NCBI GenBank assembly: GCA_964547985.1
Contig: CAZJPV010000001.1
Span: 62,001 to 126,000, forward strand
Direction of reading: 5' to 3'
DNA: 64,000 bases
Source of the DNA: JAPLJU01 sp964547985
GTDB taxonomy: Bacteria; Desulfobacterota; Syntrophia; Syntrophales; UBA2192
The notes under the pieces are model-generated. The model was not told the DNA's origin. It made no database searches and worked only from the letters and a program-made list of their open reading frames with translations. The position numbers and the translations under genes were made by a program. This document shows positions 24,479 through 33,264 of this stretch, piece after piece (within the stretch, counting starts at the first letter, position 1; every line of letters begins with the position of its first letter).

Positions 24479-25789
24479 TTAGCCCTTCATGGAAAAGGGC
24501 TGTCCCGTCGATTCCAAGACCTGCATCCACATGTTCCCGCTCGGATCGATCGTTTTTCTCTGTGAGGACACAGCTTTGAAAGGCAGGTGGACGAACTCAT
24601 CGTTGACCAGACCCACTAGCATGCCTGTTTTGCCGGCCATACCGGCGTGGACGGCATATTGACCGAGCACGCCGCACAGGATACTGTCGCTCGCGTTGGC
24701 GGGCACGCTTCGTATCATGTAGCTCGGATCGATGTACTTGAGATTCACCTCAACGCCGATTTTTTTGAAGTGCAGCTCGATCCGCTCTCTCAGGAAAAGC
24801 CCGATGTCCCGAAGCTTCAAATTTCCCGAGGCGTCTTTCCCGGGGGGGAAGGCGCTGGGCGGGATGAGATCCTGACCGGCCCCTTCAGCAACGATGATGA
24901 CCGCGTGCTTACGGCTGAGAAGTCGCTTCTCCAGGCATTTCAAAAAACCCTTTTCCCCCTCCAGGTCGAAGGGAATTTCCGGGATCAGGACAAAATTGGC
25001 ATCCCCCTGGGCCAGGGCGGCGCTGGCCGCAATGTGGCCGGACTGGCGTCCCATAAGCTTGACCAGCCCGATACCCATGGGGGCCCCTTTGGCTTCTACA
25101 TGGGCGCACTGAATGATCTTTACGGCCTCGGAAATGGCCGTGTCAAAGCCGAAGCTCTTCTGGATAAGAACGAGATCGTTGTCGATGGTTTTAGGAATCC
25201 CGATGACGCTGATTTTTAGATTCCGCTTCGTGACCTCCCGGGTGATCAACTCGGCCGCGCTCATCGTCCCGTCACCGCCGATCATGAAAAAAACGTTGAT
25301 ATTCATCCGCTCCAGGGCATCGACCATCTCGCCGATCTTCTGATCGCCTCGGGAAGAGGCCAGGATACTTCCCCCGAGGTCCTGTATCTCCTTCACCATC
25401 TCGAAGGTCAGCTCCATCATTTCGTGGCCGTATCTGGGGATGAGACCCTGGAAGCCGTATCGGATCCCGATGATATTCTGGACCCCATAGCGAAAATGGA
25501 GCTCCATGACGATGGCGCGGATCACATCGTTGATCCCGGGGCAGAGACCGCCGCAGGAAGCGATGGCCGCTTTGACCTTGGGCGGGTCGAAATAGATCGT
25601 CTCGCGGGGGCCGGCAACCTCCATGGAAATCGGAACGTCCCTGGATTTCACACGAGTGCCCTGGCGTTTGAGATAAATGTCGTAGATGATCCGTTCGTCA
25701 TCCGCCTTGAAATAACCCACCATGAGAGGTGATGGAATTTTTCGTTCTCCGAGATCCTGGATTTTGAAATCCTGCATCTGTCTCTTCAT
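24479..25789 (-). CDS. 6-phosphofructokinase, probably ATP-dependent (long plant/Treponema-like group)
   Basis: Phosphorylates fructose 6-phosphate in glycolysis. At 436 residues it is longer than E. coli PfkA (320) and has an N-terminal extension of about 70 residues before AAIASCGGLCPGINDVIRA. The phosphoryl-donor loop reads GGDGT (171-175), with the Gly typical of ATP users, whereas the substrate loop reads PKTIDND (199-205), with the Lys usual in pyrophosphate enzymes. This mix is known from the ATP-dependent long group (plant PFK, Treponema TP0108). MGRQSGHIAASAAL and EGAGQ also fit. It starts in an ATGA overlap with the CrtI-like gene. A pyrophosphate-using enzyme cannot be excluded without assay. 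Confidence 0.88.
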   Translation of the reverse strand: MKRQMQDFKIQDLGERKIPSPLMVGYFKADDERIIYDIYLKRQGTRVKSRDVPISMEVAGPRETIYFDPPKVKAAIASCGGLCPGINDVIRAIVMELHFRYGVQNIIGIRYGFQGLIPRYGHEMMELTFEMVKEIQDLGGSILASSRGDQKIGEMVDALERMNINVFFMIGGDGTMSAAELITREVTKRNLKISVIGIPKTIDNDLVLIQKSFGFDTAISEAVKIIQCAHVEAKGAPMGIGLVKLMGRQSGHIAASAALAQGDANFVLIPEIPFDLEGEKGFLKCLEKRLLSRKHAVIIVAEGAGQDLIPPSAFPPGKDASGNLKLRDIGLFLRERIELHFKKIGVEVNLKYIDPSYMIRSVPANASDSILCGVLGQYAVHAGMAGKTGMLVGLVNDEFVHLPFKAVSSQRKTIDPSGNMWMQVLESTGQPFSMKG

Positions 25790-27240
25790 GCGTCTAGACC
25801 TCCCGTGGCAAGACGCCCTGCCTGAATTCCGGAGAGGATTTCCCCCTCGAAGCCAAGACCGGGTAGAATGAATCCGCCGGTCATGAAGACGTTTTTGAGG
25901 GGCGTCCTCCCGGTCATCTTGAAGATACCAAGATCGGGCATTTTTTTAAACCGGTATTTTGGATTCACAACCGGGGTGCGGAGTCGGCACAGGCGAATGG
26001 AGTCTTGAAGGCTCATGACATTGATGTTTTCTTCCAGAAAGGGGAGAAAGCCCCTGAGTCTTTCCAAAATGGTTTGCGAGACACCCTCCAGAACGTTGTC
26101 ATCCAGCTCCGTGGCGAGCCGGTCAAGAAAAACCGTTGCCGAAAGAGAGCGCTTGCCGGACGGGGCCAGTTCCGTGTCGCCCGTGGCGCTTGTCTCGAGA
26201 AAGACTAGACGCCCGTGCAGGGAACTCTGGCCGTCCGGAATCACGACGACGTACTCCGACATCCTTTCGGGTATACCCTTTTCATCGATCCCGAGATGGA
26301 TCGTAAAAGGATACAGAGTTCCCTCCAGGCGTTCAAGGGTCTCTTTGAACCTGCGAAATCTCCGTTCCCGAAAAATCATCGACCTCAATCCCGGCCACTT
26401 CGTACTCACCAGAAGCTGCCTTCCAATTATCGTCGTATCCTGTCCGCCCCGTCGAATCTTCATCTCCACTTTCGTGCCCGGTTGGATATCCGAAACGGCG
26501 CCTCCCTCGATGAGATCCCCCCTGAGGGATTCGAATCTTTCATCCAGGCATTGTAAAAAAAGATGCTTTCCCCCTTGAAAGTAATAGGTCCCCATCAGGG
26601 GAAGAATCAAAAGCCTGGCCGTGACGAGCGGCACGCGCTCCCCGATCTGCAGATTCGACAACACGAAACATCCCGCCTCGAGGAGATTCCTCGGCAATGA
26701 ATTTTTCGGTAAAGTTCTCGAAAATCTTGAGGAAAAAAGGATTTCCCGTGTCACCATGGCCTCCACCCTGGCCATCCGGTTTTTCATCGAATCCTGGAGG
26801 GACTGAAGGGATAGAGAAGCAAAGCCTGTTAGATGCTGATCCAGGAACAGATTGTCTTTGAGTGCCTTTCGATAGAGACGCTCGATACCCTCCTTTTCTT
26901 CCGGAAACTCCCGGACAAGGTCCTGCAGGAGTTCCTCTCTTTCCAGGAAGAGATCCAGCCGGTGACGCGGATGGATGATCTGCAAAGACGGGTTCAGGGG
27001 AGCAACCCTTGATAATACGGAGGAGGGGGTATTCCATTCCCTGAGAAGTCTGCCAAGGAACTGCGTATCACCGAAGCCGGACCAGGGAAAAGGATCGACG
27101 TTAAAGGTGTAGTTTCCCATTCTGAAGCACTCGAGGGGTGCCCCCTCTCTCACCAGGGCCGTTTTCAGGCCCTGTCGGGCGGAGATGACGGCTGCGAGCA
27201 ACGAACTGATGTCCTGTCCTATGACGATGGTGTCGTACAT
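25786..27240 (-). CDS. Phytoene desaturase-like FAD/NAD(P)-binding oxidoreductase
   Basis: A flavoprotein-type oxidoreductase of the CrtI/COG1233 superfamily; 484 residues. The N-terminus DTIVIGQDISSLLAAVISARQGL has the beta-alpha-beta layout, but the usual GxGxxG is degenerate (GQDISS). The C-terminal FAD-binding part, NVFMTGGFILPGLGFEGEILSGIQAGRLA, is well kept. The middle is divergent. Substrate unknown: no carotenoid genes are nearby, so phytoene is unlikely. It is translationally coupled to the phosphofructokinase gene downstream (4-bp overlap), an odd partnership. Confidence is good for the fold and low for any specific reaction. Confidence 0.75.
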   Translation of the reverse strand: MYDTIVIGQDISSLLAAVISARQGLKTALVREGAPLECFRMGNYTFNVDPFPWSGFGDTQFLGRLLREWNTPSSVLSRVAPLNPSLQIIHPRHRLDLFLEREELLQDLVREFPEEKEGIERLYRKALKDNLFLDQHLTGFASLSLQSLQDSMKNRMARVEAMVTREILFSSRFSRTLPKNSLPRNLLEAGCFVLSNLQIGERVPLVTARLLILPLMGTYYFQGGKHLFLQCLDERFESLRGDLIEGGAVSDIQPGTKVEMKIRRGGQDTTIIGRQLLVSTKWPGLRSMIFRERRFRRFKETLERLEGTLYPFTIHLGIDEKGIPERMSEYVVVIPDGQSSLHGRLVFLETSATGDTELAPSGKRSLSATVFLDRLATELDDNVLEGVSQTILERLRGFLPFLEENINVMSLQDSIRLCRLRTPVVNPKYRFKKMPDLGIFKMTGRTPLKNVFMTGGFILPGLGFEGEILSGIQAGRLATGGLDA

Positions 27241-27304
27241 GCCATACCCACTTTGTGTTCGACCGGTGTCGGGGTTGTGACCTTGGGGTTCACGAATCGT
27301 GCAT

Positions 27305-27970
27305 CTAAAAATTAACGAGGGGGGGGTTGTGGAGAGGATGGGGATCGGTCTGCTTGTGACCTTTCACGCGGACCTTCCGCCCGACGACTTCCAGCTTTTC
27401 TTCCGCGTAGAGCTGAATGGCCTTGGGATAGATCCGATGTTCCTCTTTCAGGATTCTCTGTGCCAGAATCTCATCGGTGTCCTGATCATAGACCGGCACA
27501 ATGGCCTGGATGATGATGGGCCCCGTGTCGACGCCTTCATCGGCAAAATGAACCGTACAGCCGGAGAACTTGACCCCGTAATCGAACGCCTTTTTCTGTG
27601 CATGCATGCCCGGGAAAGACGGAAGAATGGCCGGGTGAATGTTCATGATCCTCATGGGAAAGGCGTTAAGAAATAAAGGCGAGAGGATCCGCATGAAACC
27701 GGCCATGATGACAAGTTCGACGCCGCTCACATTGAGCACCTCGATCATCTTGCGGTCGAAACTCTCCCGGGTATTGAAATCCCGGTGCTCCATAACGGTA
27801 TAGGGAATGCCGTGTTTTCTTGCCCTGACCAGGGCATAGGCCTCGGGATTGTTGCTGATCATCATCCGGATTTCCGCATCGAGAAGGCCTTTTTCGATGT
27901 GATCGATAATGGATTGAAGATTCGACCCGCTTCCCGATACGAGGACACCCAGTCTCACCCTGCGCTTCAT
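27305..27970 (-). CDS. purN: Phosphoribosylglycinamide formyltransferase (GART)
   Basis: Transfers a formyl group from 10-formyl-tetrahydrofolate to GAR in purine synthesis. 221 residues from the ATG at 27970, four bases after the purM stop; the frame runs 26 codons further into purM. Motifs: LGVLVSGSGSNLQSII at the start, HRDF, VIMAGFMRILSP, catalytic N and H in IMNIHPAILPSFPG (H in NIHPA), and HFADEGVDTGPII with the catalytic Asp. The C-terminal tail PHPLHNPPLVNF follows an eight-C run and is not conserved in the family. Confidence 0.93.
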   Translation of the reverse strand: MKRRVRLGVLVSGSGSNLQSIIDHIEKGLLDAEIRMMISNNPEAYALVRARKHGIPYTVMEHRDFNTRESFDRKMIEVLNVSGVELVIMAGFMRILSPLFLNAFPMRIMNIHPAILPSFPGMHAQKKAFDYGVKFSGCTVHFADEGVDTGPIIIQAIVPVYDQDTDEILAQRILKEEHRIYPKAIQLYAEEKLEVVGRKVRVKGHKQTDPHPLHNPPLVNF

Positions 27971-27974
27971 AGGC

Positions 27975-29018
27975 TCACACAATACATATAGCCGGCTTTG
28001 ACGGATCCCTTTTGTCAATGGTGCCGATGAGGTAGGCCTCTTCGCCAAGGGCGACGAGCCTTTCCATGACCTCCGGACATTCTTTGTCGGTAACGATGAT
28101 CATGAGGCCGATGCCCATGTTGAACACCCTGAGCATCTCCATCTCCTCAATGTCCCCTCCTGCCTGAAGGATCTTGAAGATGGGAAGTACCGGCCAGCTC
28201 CCCCGTCGAATAACGGCCTGGCATCGTTCGGGTAGAATCCGCGGCACATTGTCTAAAAAACCGCCTCCCGTGATATGGATGAGACCTTTGATATTGAAGT
28301 TCTTGACCAGATTGAGGATGGCCTTGGCGTAAATTTTGGTGGGCTTCAGAAGTTCCACATCGACGGTTTCATCCAGCCCTTTGGTACGGTCGTGGATGCC
28401 GAGCTTCATCCGTTCAAACAAAACCTTCCTTGCCAGAGAGAAACCATTGCTGTGGATGCCCGTCGAAGCGAGGCCGATGATCCTGTCGCCGATACCGATC
28501 TTTGAGCCGTCCACGAGTCTGTCGGCATCGACAATCCCCACGCAGAAACCCACAAGTTCATAGTCCCCAGGGGCAAAAAATCCGGGCATCTCGGCGGTCT
28601 CCCCGCCGATCAGGGCACAACCCGCATCCCGGCACCCCTTGACGATTCCCTCGATGATCTGAACGCCCGTTTCGACACTGATCTTGTTTGTCGAGATGTA
28701 ATCGAGAAAAAACAGGGGTTCGGCACCCTGCACCAGCACGTCGTTGGCGGACATGGCGACAAGGTCAATCCCAATGGTATTGAAGCGGTTCGCCATCTGG
28801 GCGATCTTGAGTTTGGTCCCGACACCATCTGTCGAGGAGACAAGGATGGGATCCTTGTATCGGGTTTTTTCCAGGTGAAAAAGGCCGCCGAATCCGCCAA
28901 GGCCGCCGATGACCTCTTTTCTAAATGTGGTCCGGATAAGCGGCTTGATGGCGTCGATAAACTCGTTTGCCCTGTCAATGTCCACACCGGCATCTTTGTA
29001 TGACGTCTTTTCCGACAT
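27975..29018 (-). CDS. purM: Phosphoribosylformylglycinamidine cyclo-ligase (AIR synthetase)
   Basis: Closes FGAM to AIR with ATP in purine synthesis. 347 residues from the ATG at 29018, with GGAG five bases before; a GTG at 29024 is the alternative. Typical stretches: SYKDAGVDIDRANEFI, GGFGGLFHL, STDGVGTKLKIAQ, DLVAMSANDVLVQGAEPLFFLDYIST, GGETAEMPGFF and HITGGGFLDNVPR. purN follows after four bases, a common pairing. Confidence 0.95.
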   Translation of the reverse strand: MSEKTSYKDAGVDIDRANEFIDAIKPLIRTTFRKEVIGGLGGFGGLFHLEKTRYKDPILVSSTDGVGTKLKIAQMANRFNTIGIDLVAMSANDVLVQGAEPLFFLDYISTNKISVETGVQIIEGIVKGCRDAGCALIGGETAEMPGFFAPGDYELVGFCVGIVDADRLVDGSKIGIGDRIIGLASTGIHSNGFSLARKVLFERMKLGIHDRTKGLDETVDVELLKPTKIYAKAILNLVKNFNIKGLIHITGGGFLDNVPRILPERCQAVIRRGSWPVLPIFKILQAGGDIEEMEMLRVFNMGIGLMIIVTDKECPEVMERLVALGEEAYLIGTIDKRDPSKPAICIV

Positions 29019-29200
29019 AGGCACTCCGGCTTTATCCGCCCCGAATGATGAACCCCAAGCCAGGTCCCTCAGGTCAGCGGAATCTTGTGGTTCAGGCTTC
29101 GGGGACAGGGATCCCCCTCAGGGTCTTTGATTTGGCTGGGGGTGAGATCCGGGAAGAAGAGATAAGGCCACTTGAAATTTCTTCCAGGCATTTTAGTGAG

Positions 29201-29229
29201 TTCGTAACTTAAAACGACTTAAAAGTCAA
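29201..29229 (-). promoter_or_regulatory. Candidate promoter for purMN
   Basis: Minus strand TTGACT (29229-29224), 17 bases, TACGAA (29206-29201). The spacer contains a repeat TTTTAAGTCG/TTTTAAGTTA. The leader to purM would be about 175 bases and shows no recognisable purine riboswitch. The 297-base gap 29019-29315 holds nothing else I can identify. Confidence 0.4.
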
Positions 29230-29330
29230 TTCTTTCCTTGAGAATCATCAGGATTTTTGCTAAGGGATGGCCGATCTTTATGATTGAAATCATTTATTAT
29301 TTAACCTGATTCCGGGTGCAGGCACCGTCC

Positions 29331-31811
29331 ATGATGGAAGACCCGAGCAGACTGATCGAAAAAATGGAAGGACCGCTTCGATTTTTCTCCCGTGAGGACT
29401 TCAGAAGTCTTCACCTGCTGAAGGATTTCGAAGCGTCCATGGAAAGGCTATTGTCAGCCCTGAGAAAGGCCTGCCGCACCGGCAGGATATCCTCTTCCGT
29501 GAGCAACAGCAACCGAATTGAAGAGATTGTCCGGGACTTGGAACGACATTTCGAGGGGTTCGATACCCTGCCGGTCGATGATAAGAAATCAAGAATCCAA
29601 GGCGCCCTGGCGCTCGTGGACAGCCTGAAAACCCTTATTCCGTCGCAAGGAGAAAGTTCCGCAGGGGATGCGGAAACCCATGACCATGGACAGGCAGCGT
29701 TTCATCGATCAGCCTTCGAGAAGTTGTCGCTTCCCGTCCAATACGTGAAGGGGGTCGGTCCGAAGCTAAGCGCCCTTCTGGGGAAAAAGGGTCTTATAAC
29801 CGTCGAGGACATGATCTATTTTCTCCCCCGCAAGTATGAGGACCGACGTTTCGTGAGAAGCATATCGGCGACCCGGCCGGGTATGAAAGAGACGATTGTT
29901 GGGGAGGTCCAGTCGGCGCAGATCCGGCTGTACCGTAAGAAGAGGGTGTTCGAGGTGCAGGTGGCCGACGGGACGGGGGCACTGACCGCCAAATGGTTTC
30001 ACGGGAATTACCCTTTTCTGAAAAAGATCTTTGAAAAAGGCAAACGGATCATCTTCACAGGCGAGATCAAGGGATTCCTCTTTGAGAAGGAGCTGATCCA
30101 TCCGGACTTCGAAGTGCTCGAAGAAGACGATGATCATCTGCTCCACTTCAAGAGGATTGTGCCGATCTACTCTGAAACAGAGGGTCTGGGGCAGAAGAAT
30201 CTCCGGCGGATCATGAAGCGTGTTGTGGATGATTTCACCGGCTATGTCCTGAGTCCTCTGCCGGAGGACATTCTGCAACGACAGGGTCTGCAGGACATGC
30301 ATCGATCCATCCGGGCGGTACACTTCCCCGAGGGTGACAGTGATGTCGAAGCGCTCAACCGCATGAACTCTGAAGCGCACCGGCGGATGATCTTCGATGA
30401 GTTTTTCTTTTTCGAACTGGGCATGGCCCTACGAAAAAAGGGGACCCTCCTTCACGTGGGTATCCCGATGCGACCAAAGGGAGAGGGCCTGAAGAGATTT
30501 CTGCAGAGGCTTCCCTTTGAGCTCACAGCCGCGCAACGGCGTGTCATCGGTGAGATTACGGGGGATATGGAAAAAAGCATCCCGATGCACAGGCTGCTCC
30601 AGGGGGATGTGGGATGCGGGAAGACCGTCGTCTCCATGGCGGCAATGATCGTCGCCTGCGAAAGCGGCTATCAGGCCGCCATCATGGCGCCCACAGAAAT
30701 CCTGGCCGAACAGCACCACCGGAACATCACGAATTGGGCGGCCGCCCAGGGGTTCAATACGGTGATCCTGACGGGAAGCCTGAAGGCCTCCGATCGGAAA
30801 AAAGCCTTTAAGGGGATCGAGCGGGGCGAGGTAGACATTATCGTGGGTACCCACGCCCTGATACAGGAGGAAGTGAAATTCCACAGGCTCGGGCTTGTCA
30901 TCGTGGATGAACAACATCGGTTCGGCGTGATACAGCGGGCCCTTCTGCGGGAAAAGGGCGTTCATCCCCATATCCTCGTGATGACAGCCACGCCCATACC
31001 CCGGACGCTTGCCATGACGGTCTATGGCGATCTCGACGTCTCCGTAATCGACGAAATGCCACCGGGGAAAAAACCGGTCAAAACCAGGATCTTTTATGAA
31101 AAAGAACGGCAACGGGTCTATGACATCATCCGCAAGGAGATGGTGAAGGGGAATCAGGTTTTTGTCGTCTATCCGCTCGTGGAGGAGTCGGAAAATGTCG
31201 ATCTCCGGGACGCCACAAAAATGGCGGAGCACCTTCAGAAAGACGTTTACCCCGAATTCAAGGTCGGCCTTATCCACGGCCGCATGAAAGGTCGGGAAAA
31301 AGACAGGATTATGGAACGGTTCATCGGGAAAGAAATTCATCTGCTCGTCTCGACCACCGTGATCGAGGTCGGTATCGACATCCCCCAGGCTTCGCTCATG
31401 GTGATCGAGCATGCCGAACGTTTCGGGCTCGCCCAGCTCCACCAGCTCAGGGGAAGGGTAGGGCGCGGGGACATTCCCTCTTACTGTGTCCTGATATCCG
31501 GCCTTCCCGTGTCGGACCTCTCAACGAGGCGGCTCCGTGTCATGGAAGAAACCACGGACGGGTTCAGGATCGCGGAGGAAGATCTGACCATCCGGGGGCC
31601 CGGGGAGTTTCTCGGCACGCGTCAGTCGGGACTGCCGGATTTCAGGGTTGCCAATATCCTTCGTGACGGCAGAATATTAAACGAAGCGCGGCAGGAGGCT
31701 TTCCGGCTCGTCGAGAGAGACGCCTTTCTGGAGAAGCCCGAACACGGGCTGCTGAAGGAGGTGCTCCTTCGTCGATGGGAGGGCCGGCTGGATCTTGCCT
31801 GGACAGGCTGA
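29331..31811 (+). CDS. recG: ATP-dependent DNA helicase RecG
   Basis: Remodels stalled forks and Holliday junctions. About 826 residues, longer than E. coli RecG (693) because of an N-terminal extension of about 135 residues before LPVQYVKGVGPKLSALLGKKGL. The wedge domain with OB fold (about 190-290) is followed by the helicase: GDVGCGKTVVSMAA (Walker A), VDEQHRFGV (DEQH box), TATPIPRTLAM, STTVIEVGID and QLRGRVGRG. Long N-terminal extensions are usual in deltaproteobacterial and some other RecG proteins. The start is uncertain among GTG 29316, ATG 29331 and ATG 29334; none has a clear Shine-Dalgarno. Confidence 0.93.
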   Translation: MMEDPSRLIEKMEGPLRFFSREDFRSLHLLKDFEASMERLLSALRKACRTGRISSSVSNSNRIEEIVRDLERHFEGFDTLPVDDKKSRIQGALALVDSLKTLIPSQGESSAGDAETHDHGQAAFHRSAFEKLSLPVQYVKGVGPKLSALLGKKGLITVEDMIYFLPRKYEDRRFVRSISATRPGMKETIVGEVQSAQIRLYRKKRVFEVQVADGTGALTAKWFHGNYPFLKKIFEKGKRIIFTGEIKGFLFEKELIHPDFEVLEEDDDHLLHFKRIVPIYSETEGLGQKNLRRIMKRVVDDFTGYVLSPLPEDILQRQGLQDMHRSIRAVHFPEGDSDVEALNRMNSEAHRRMIFDEFFFFELGMALRKKGTLLHVGIPMRPKGEGLKRFLQRLPFELTAAQRRVIGEITGDMEKSIPMHRLLQGDVGCGKTVVSMAAMIVACESGYQAAIMAPTEILAEQHHRNITNWAAAQGFNTVILTGSLKASDRKKAFKGIERGEVDIIVGTHALIQEEVKFHRLGLVIVDEQHRFGVIQRALLREKGVHPHILVMTATPIPRTLAMTVYGDLDVSVIDEMPPGKKPVKTRIFYEKERQRVYDIIRKEMVKGNQVFVVYPLVEESENVDLRDATKMAEHLQKDVYPEFKVGLIHGRMKGREKDRIMERFIGKEIHLLVSTTVIEVGIDIPQASLMVIEHAERFGLAQLHQLRGRVGRGDIPSYCVLISGLPVSDLSTRRLRVMEETTDGFRIAEEDLTIRGPGEFLGTRQSGLPDFRVANILRDGRILNEARQEAFRLVERDAFLEKPEHGLLKEVLLRRWEGRLDLAWTG

Positions 31812-31828
31812 GGTTGCCGAAATACTTT

Positions 31829-31857
31829 TTGACAAGTTGCTTAAATTATTGTAAAAA
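31829..31857 (+). promoter_or_regulatory. Probable promoter for hom and following genes
   Basis: Consensus TTGACA (31829-31834), 17-base spacer, TAAAAA (31852-31857). The transcript would start near 31864, 80 bases before hom. Confidence 0.55.
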
Positions 31858-31881
31858 CTCATTTTTATTTTTAGCCCGAGC

Positions 31882-31917
31882 AAAGCCCCGGCGTGAAGTC
31901 GCCGTTTCGAGGGCTTT
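31882..31917 (+). promoter_or_regulatory. Nested hairpin in the hom leader
   Basis: AAAGCCC (31882-31888) pairs with GGGCTTT (31911-31917), enclosing CGGCG (31889-31893) with CGCCG (31900-31904). No T-run follows, so it is not a terminator in this direction. It may stabilise or control the leader of hom; no leader peptide or known riboswitch was seen. Confidence 0.45.
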
Positions 31918-31944
31918 CATAAAAACAGCGTGGGGTCAAGAGCG

Positions 31945-33264
31945 ATGAAAAACATATATGTCGGCCTAATCGGTTTTGGAACCATCGGGACAGGTGTCGC
32001 TAGGCTCCTTCAACAGAACGGCCACCTGATCGAGAAGCGCCTCGGCGCGCGAATCGTTCTAAAAAAGATTGCGGACATCGACACGACAACCCCGAGGCCC
32101 GTGACGGTCGAAAAGGGCATTCTCATCAGGGATGCGAACAAGATCCTTGAAGACCCCGAAATATCCGTTCTTATTGAACTCATCGGCGGTTATGAGCCCG
32201 CACGATCCTTCGTTCTGAAGGCCATGCGGAACAAGAAGCACGTGATCACGGCCAACAAGGCGCTCCTGGCCACTCATGGAAACGAAATCTTCCGCGTGGC
32301 CGAGGAGGAGGGGGTGAATATCGGTTTCGAGGCCAGTGTGGGAGGAACGATCCCCATCATTAAGACCATCAAGGAAAGCCTGGTAGGTAACCGCATCCGA
32401 TCCGTCTTCGGGATTATGAACGGCACGACCAACTATATCCTGAGCAAAATGACCGATGAAAGGAAGAACTTCAAAACGGTCCTCAAGGAGGCGCAGGCCC
32501 TGGGGTTCGCCGAGGCCGACCCTACCTTCGACATCGAGGGCATCGACACAGCCCACAAACTGACGATCCTTCTGTCGCTTTCCTACGGGAAGAAGGTCAA
32601 CCTGGAAGACATCTATCGTGAGGGCATCACGGAGATCAGCCAGATGGACATCGAGTACGCCAAGGAGCTGGGCTACCGGATCAAGCTCTTGGCCATCGCC
32701 ATTCAGCGGGAGGACCGGGTTGAGGCCAGGATTCATCCGACGATGATTCCCTTCGGCCACCTGCTCGCCAGTGTCAATGGAAATTTCAACGCCTTTCACG
32801 TAATCGGCGACGCCTCCGATTCCGTATTCCTTTATGGGCAGGGCTCCGGCATGATGCCGACGGCCAGTGCGGTCGTCAGTGACCTGGTGGATATATCCAG
32901 GGATATGCTCAAGAAGATCTCGAGACGCGTTCCCCCCCGATCCATCCAGGAGCGGGCCATCGAAAACATCCAACTAATGCCCATGGAGGACATCAGCACC
33001 AGTTACTATTTCCGCTTTTCCGCCGTCGACCGTCCAGGGGTCCTCTCGAAGGTCTCGGGGATCCTGGGCCAGCACAACATCAGCATTGCGGCCGTCATAC
33101 AGAAAGGACGGACAGCGGACAGCGTCGGTGCCGTACCCGTCGTCATGACAACGCACCGGTCGATGGAACGGGATGTCCAGGCGGCCCTGAGAGAAATCGA
33201 TCGACTGGACGTGGTCCGACGGAAGACCGTCCGGATTCGAGTCGAGGATGAAAATCTGCAATGA
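31945..33264 (+). CDS. hom: Homoserine dehydrogenase
   Basis: Reduces aspartate semialdehyde to homoserine with NAD(P)H, leading to threonine and methionine. 439 residues from the ATG at 31945. Rossmann start GFGTIGTG (10-17), catalytic region VITANKALL, FEASVGGTIPII, GIMNGTTNYIL, EADPTFDIEGIDTAHKL and a C-terminal ACT domain (about 355-430, SKVSGILGQHNISI) that usually mediates feedback by threonine. No aspartokinase fusion. Its last codons overlap the next gene (ATGA), tying it to the apgM-like product. Confidence 0.95.
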   Translation: MKNIYVGLIGFGTIGTGVARLLQQNGHLIEKRLGARIVLKKIADIDTTTPRPVTVEKGILIRDANKILEDPEISVLIELIGGYEPARSFVLKAMRNKKHVITANKALLATHGNEIFRVAEEEGVNIGFEASVGGTIPIIKTIKESLVGNRIRSVFGIMNGTTNYILSKMTDERKNFKTVLKEAQALGFAEADPTFDIEGIDTAHKLTILLSLSYGKKVNLEDIYREGITEISQMDIEYAKELGYRIKLLAIAIQREDRVEARIHPTMIPFGHLLASVNGNFNAFHVIGDASDSVFLYGQGSGMMPTASAVVSDLVDISRDMLKKISRRVPPRSIQERAIENIQLMPMEDISTSYYFRFSAVDRPGVLSKVSGILGQHNISIAAVIQKGRTADSVGAVPVVMTTHRSMERDVQAALREIDRLDVVRRKTVRIRVEDENLQ

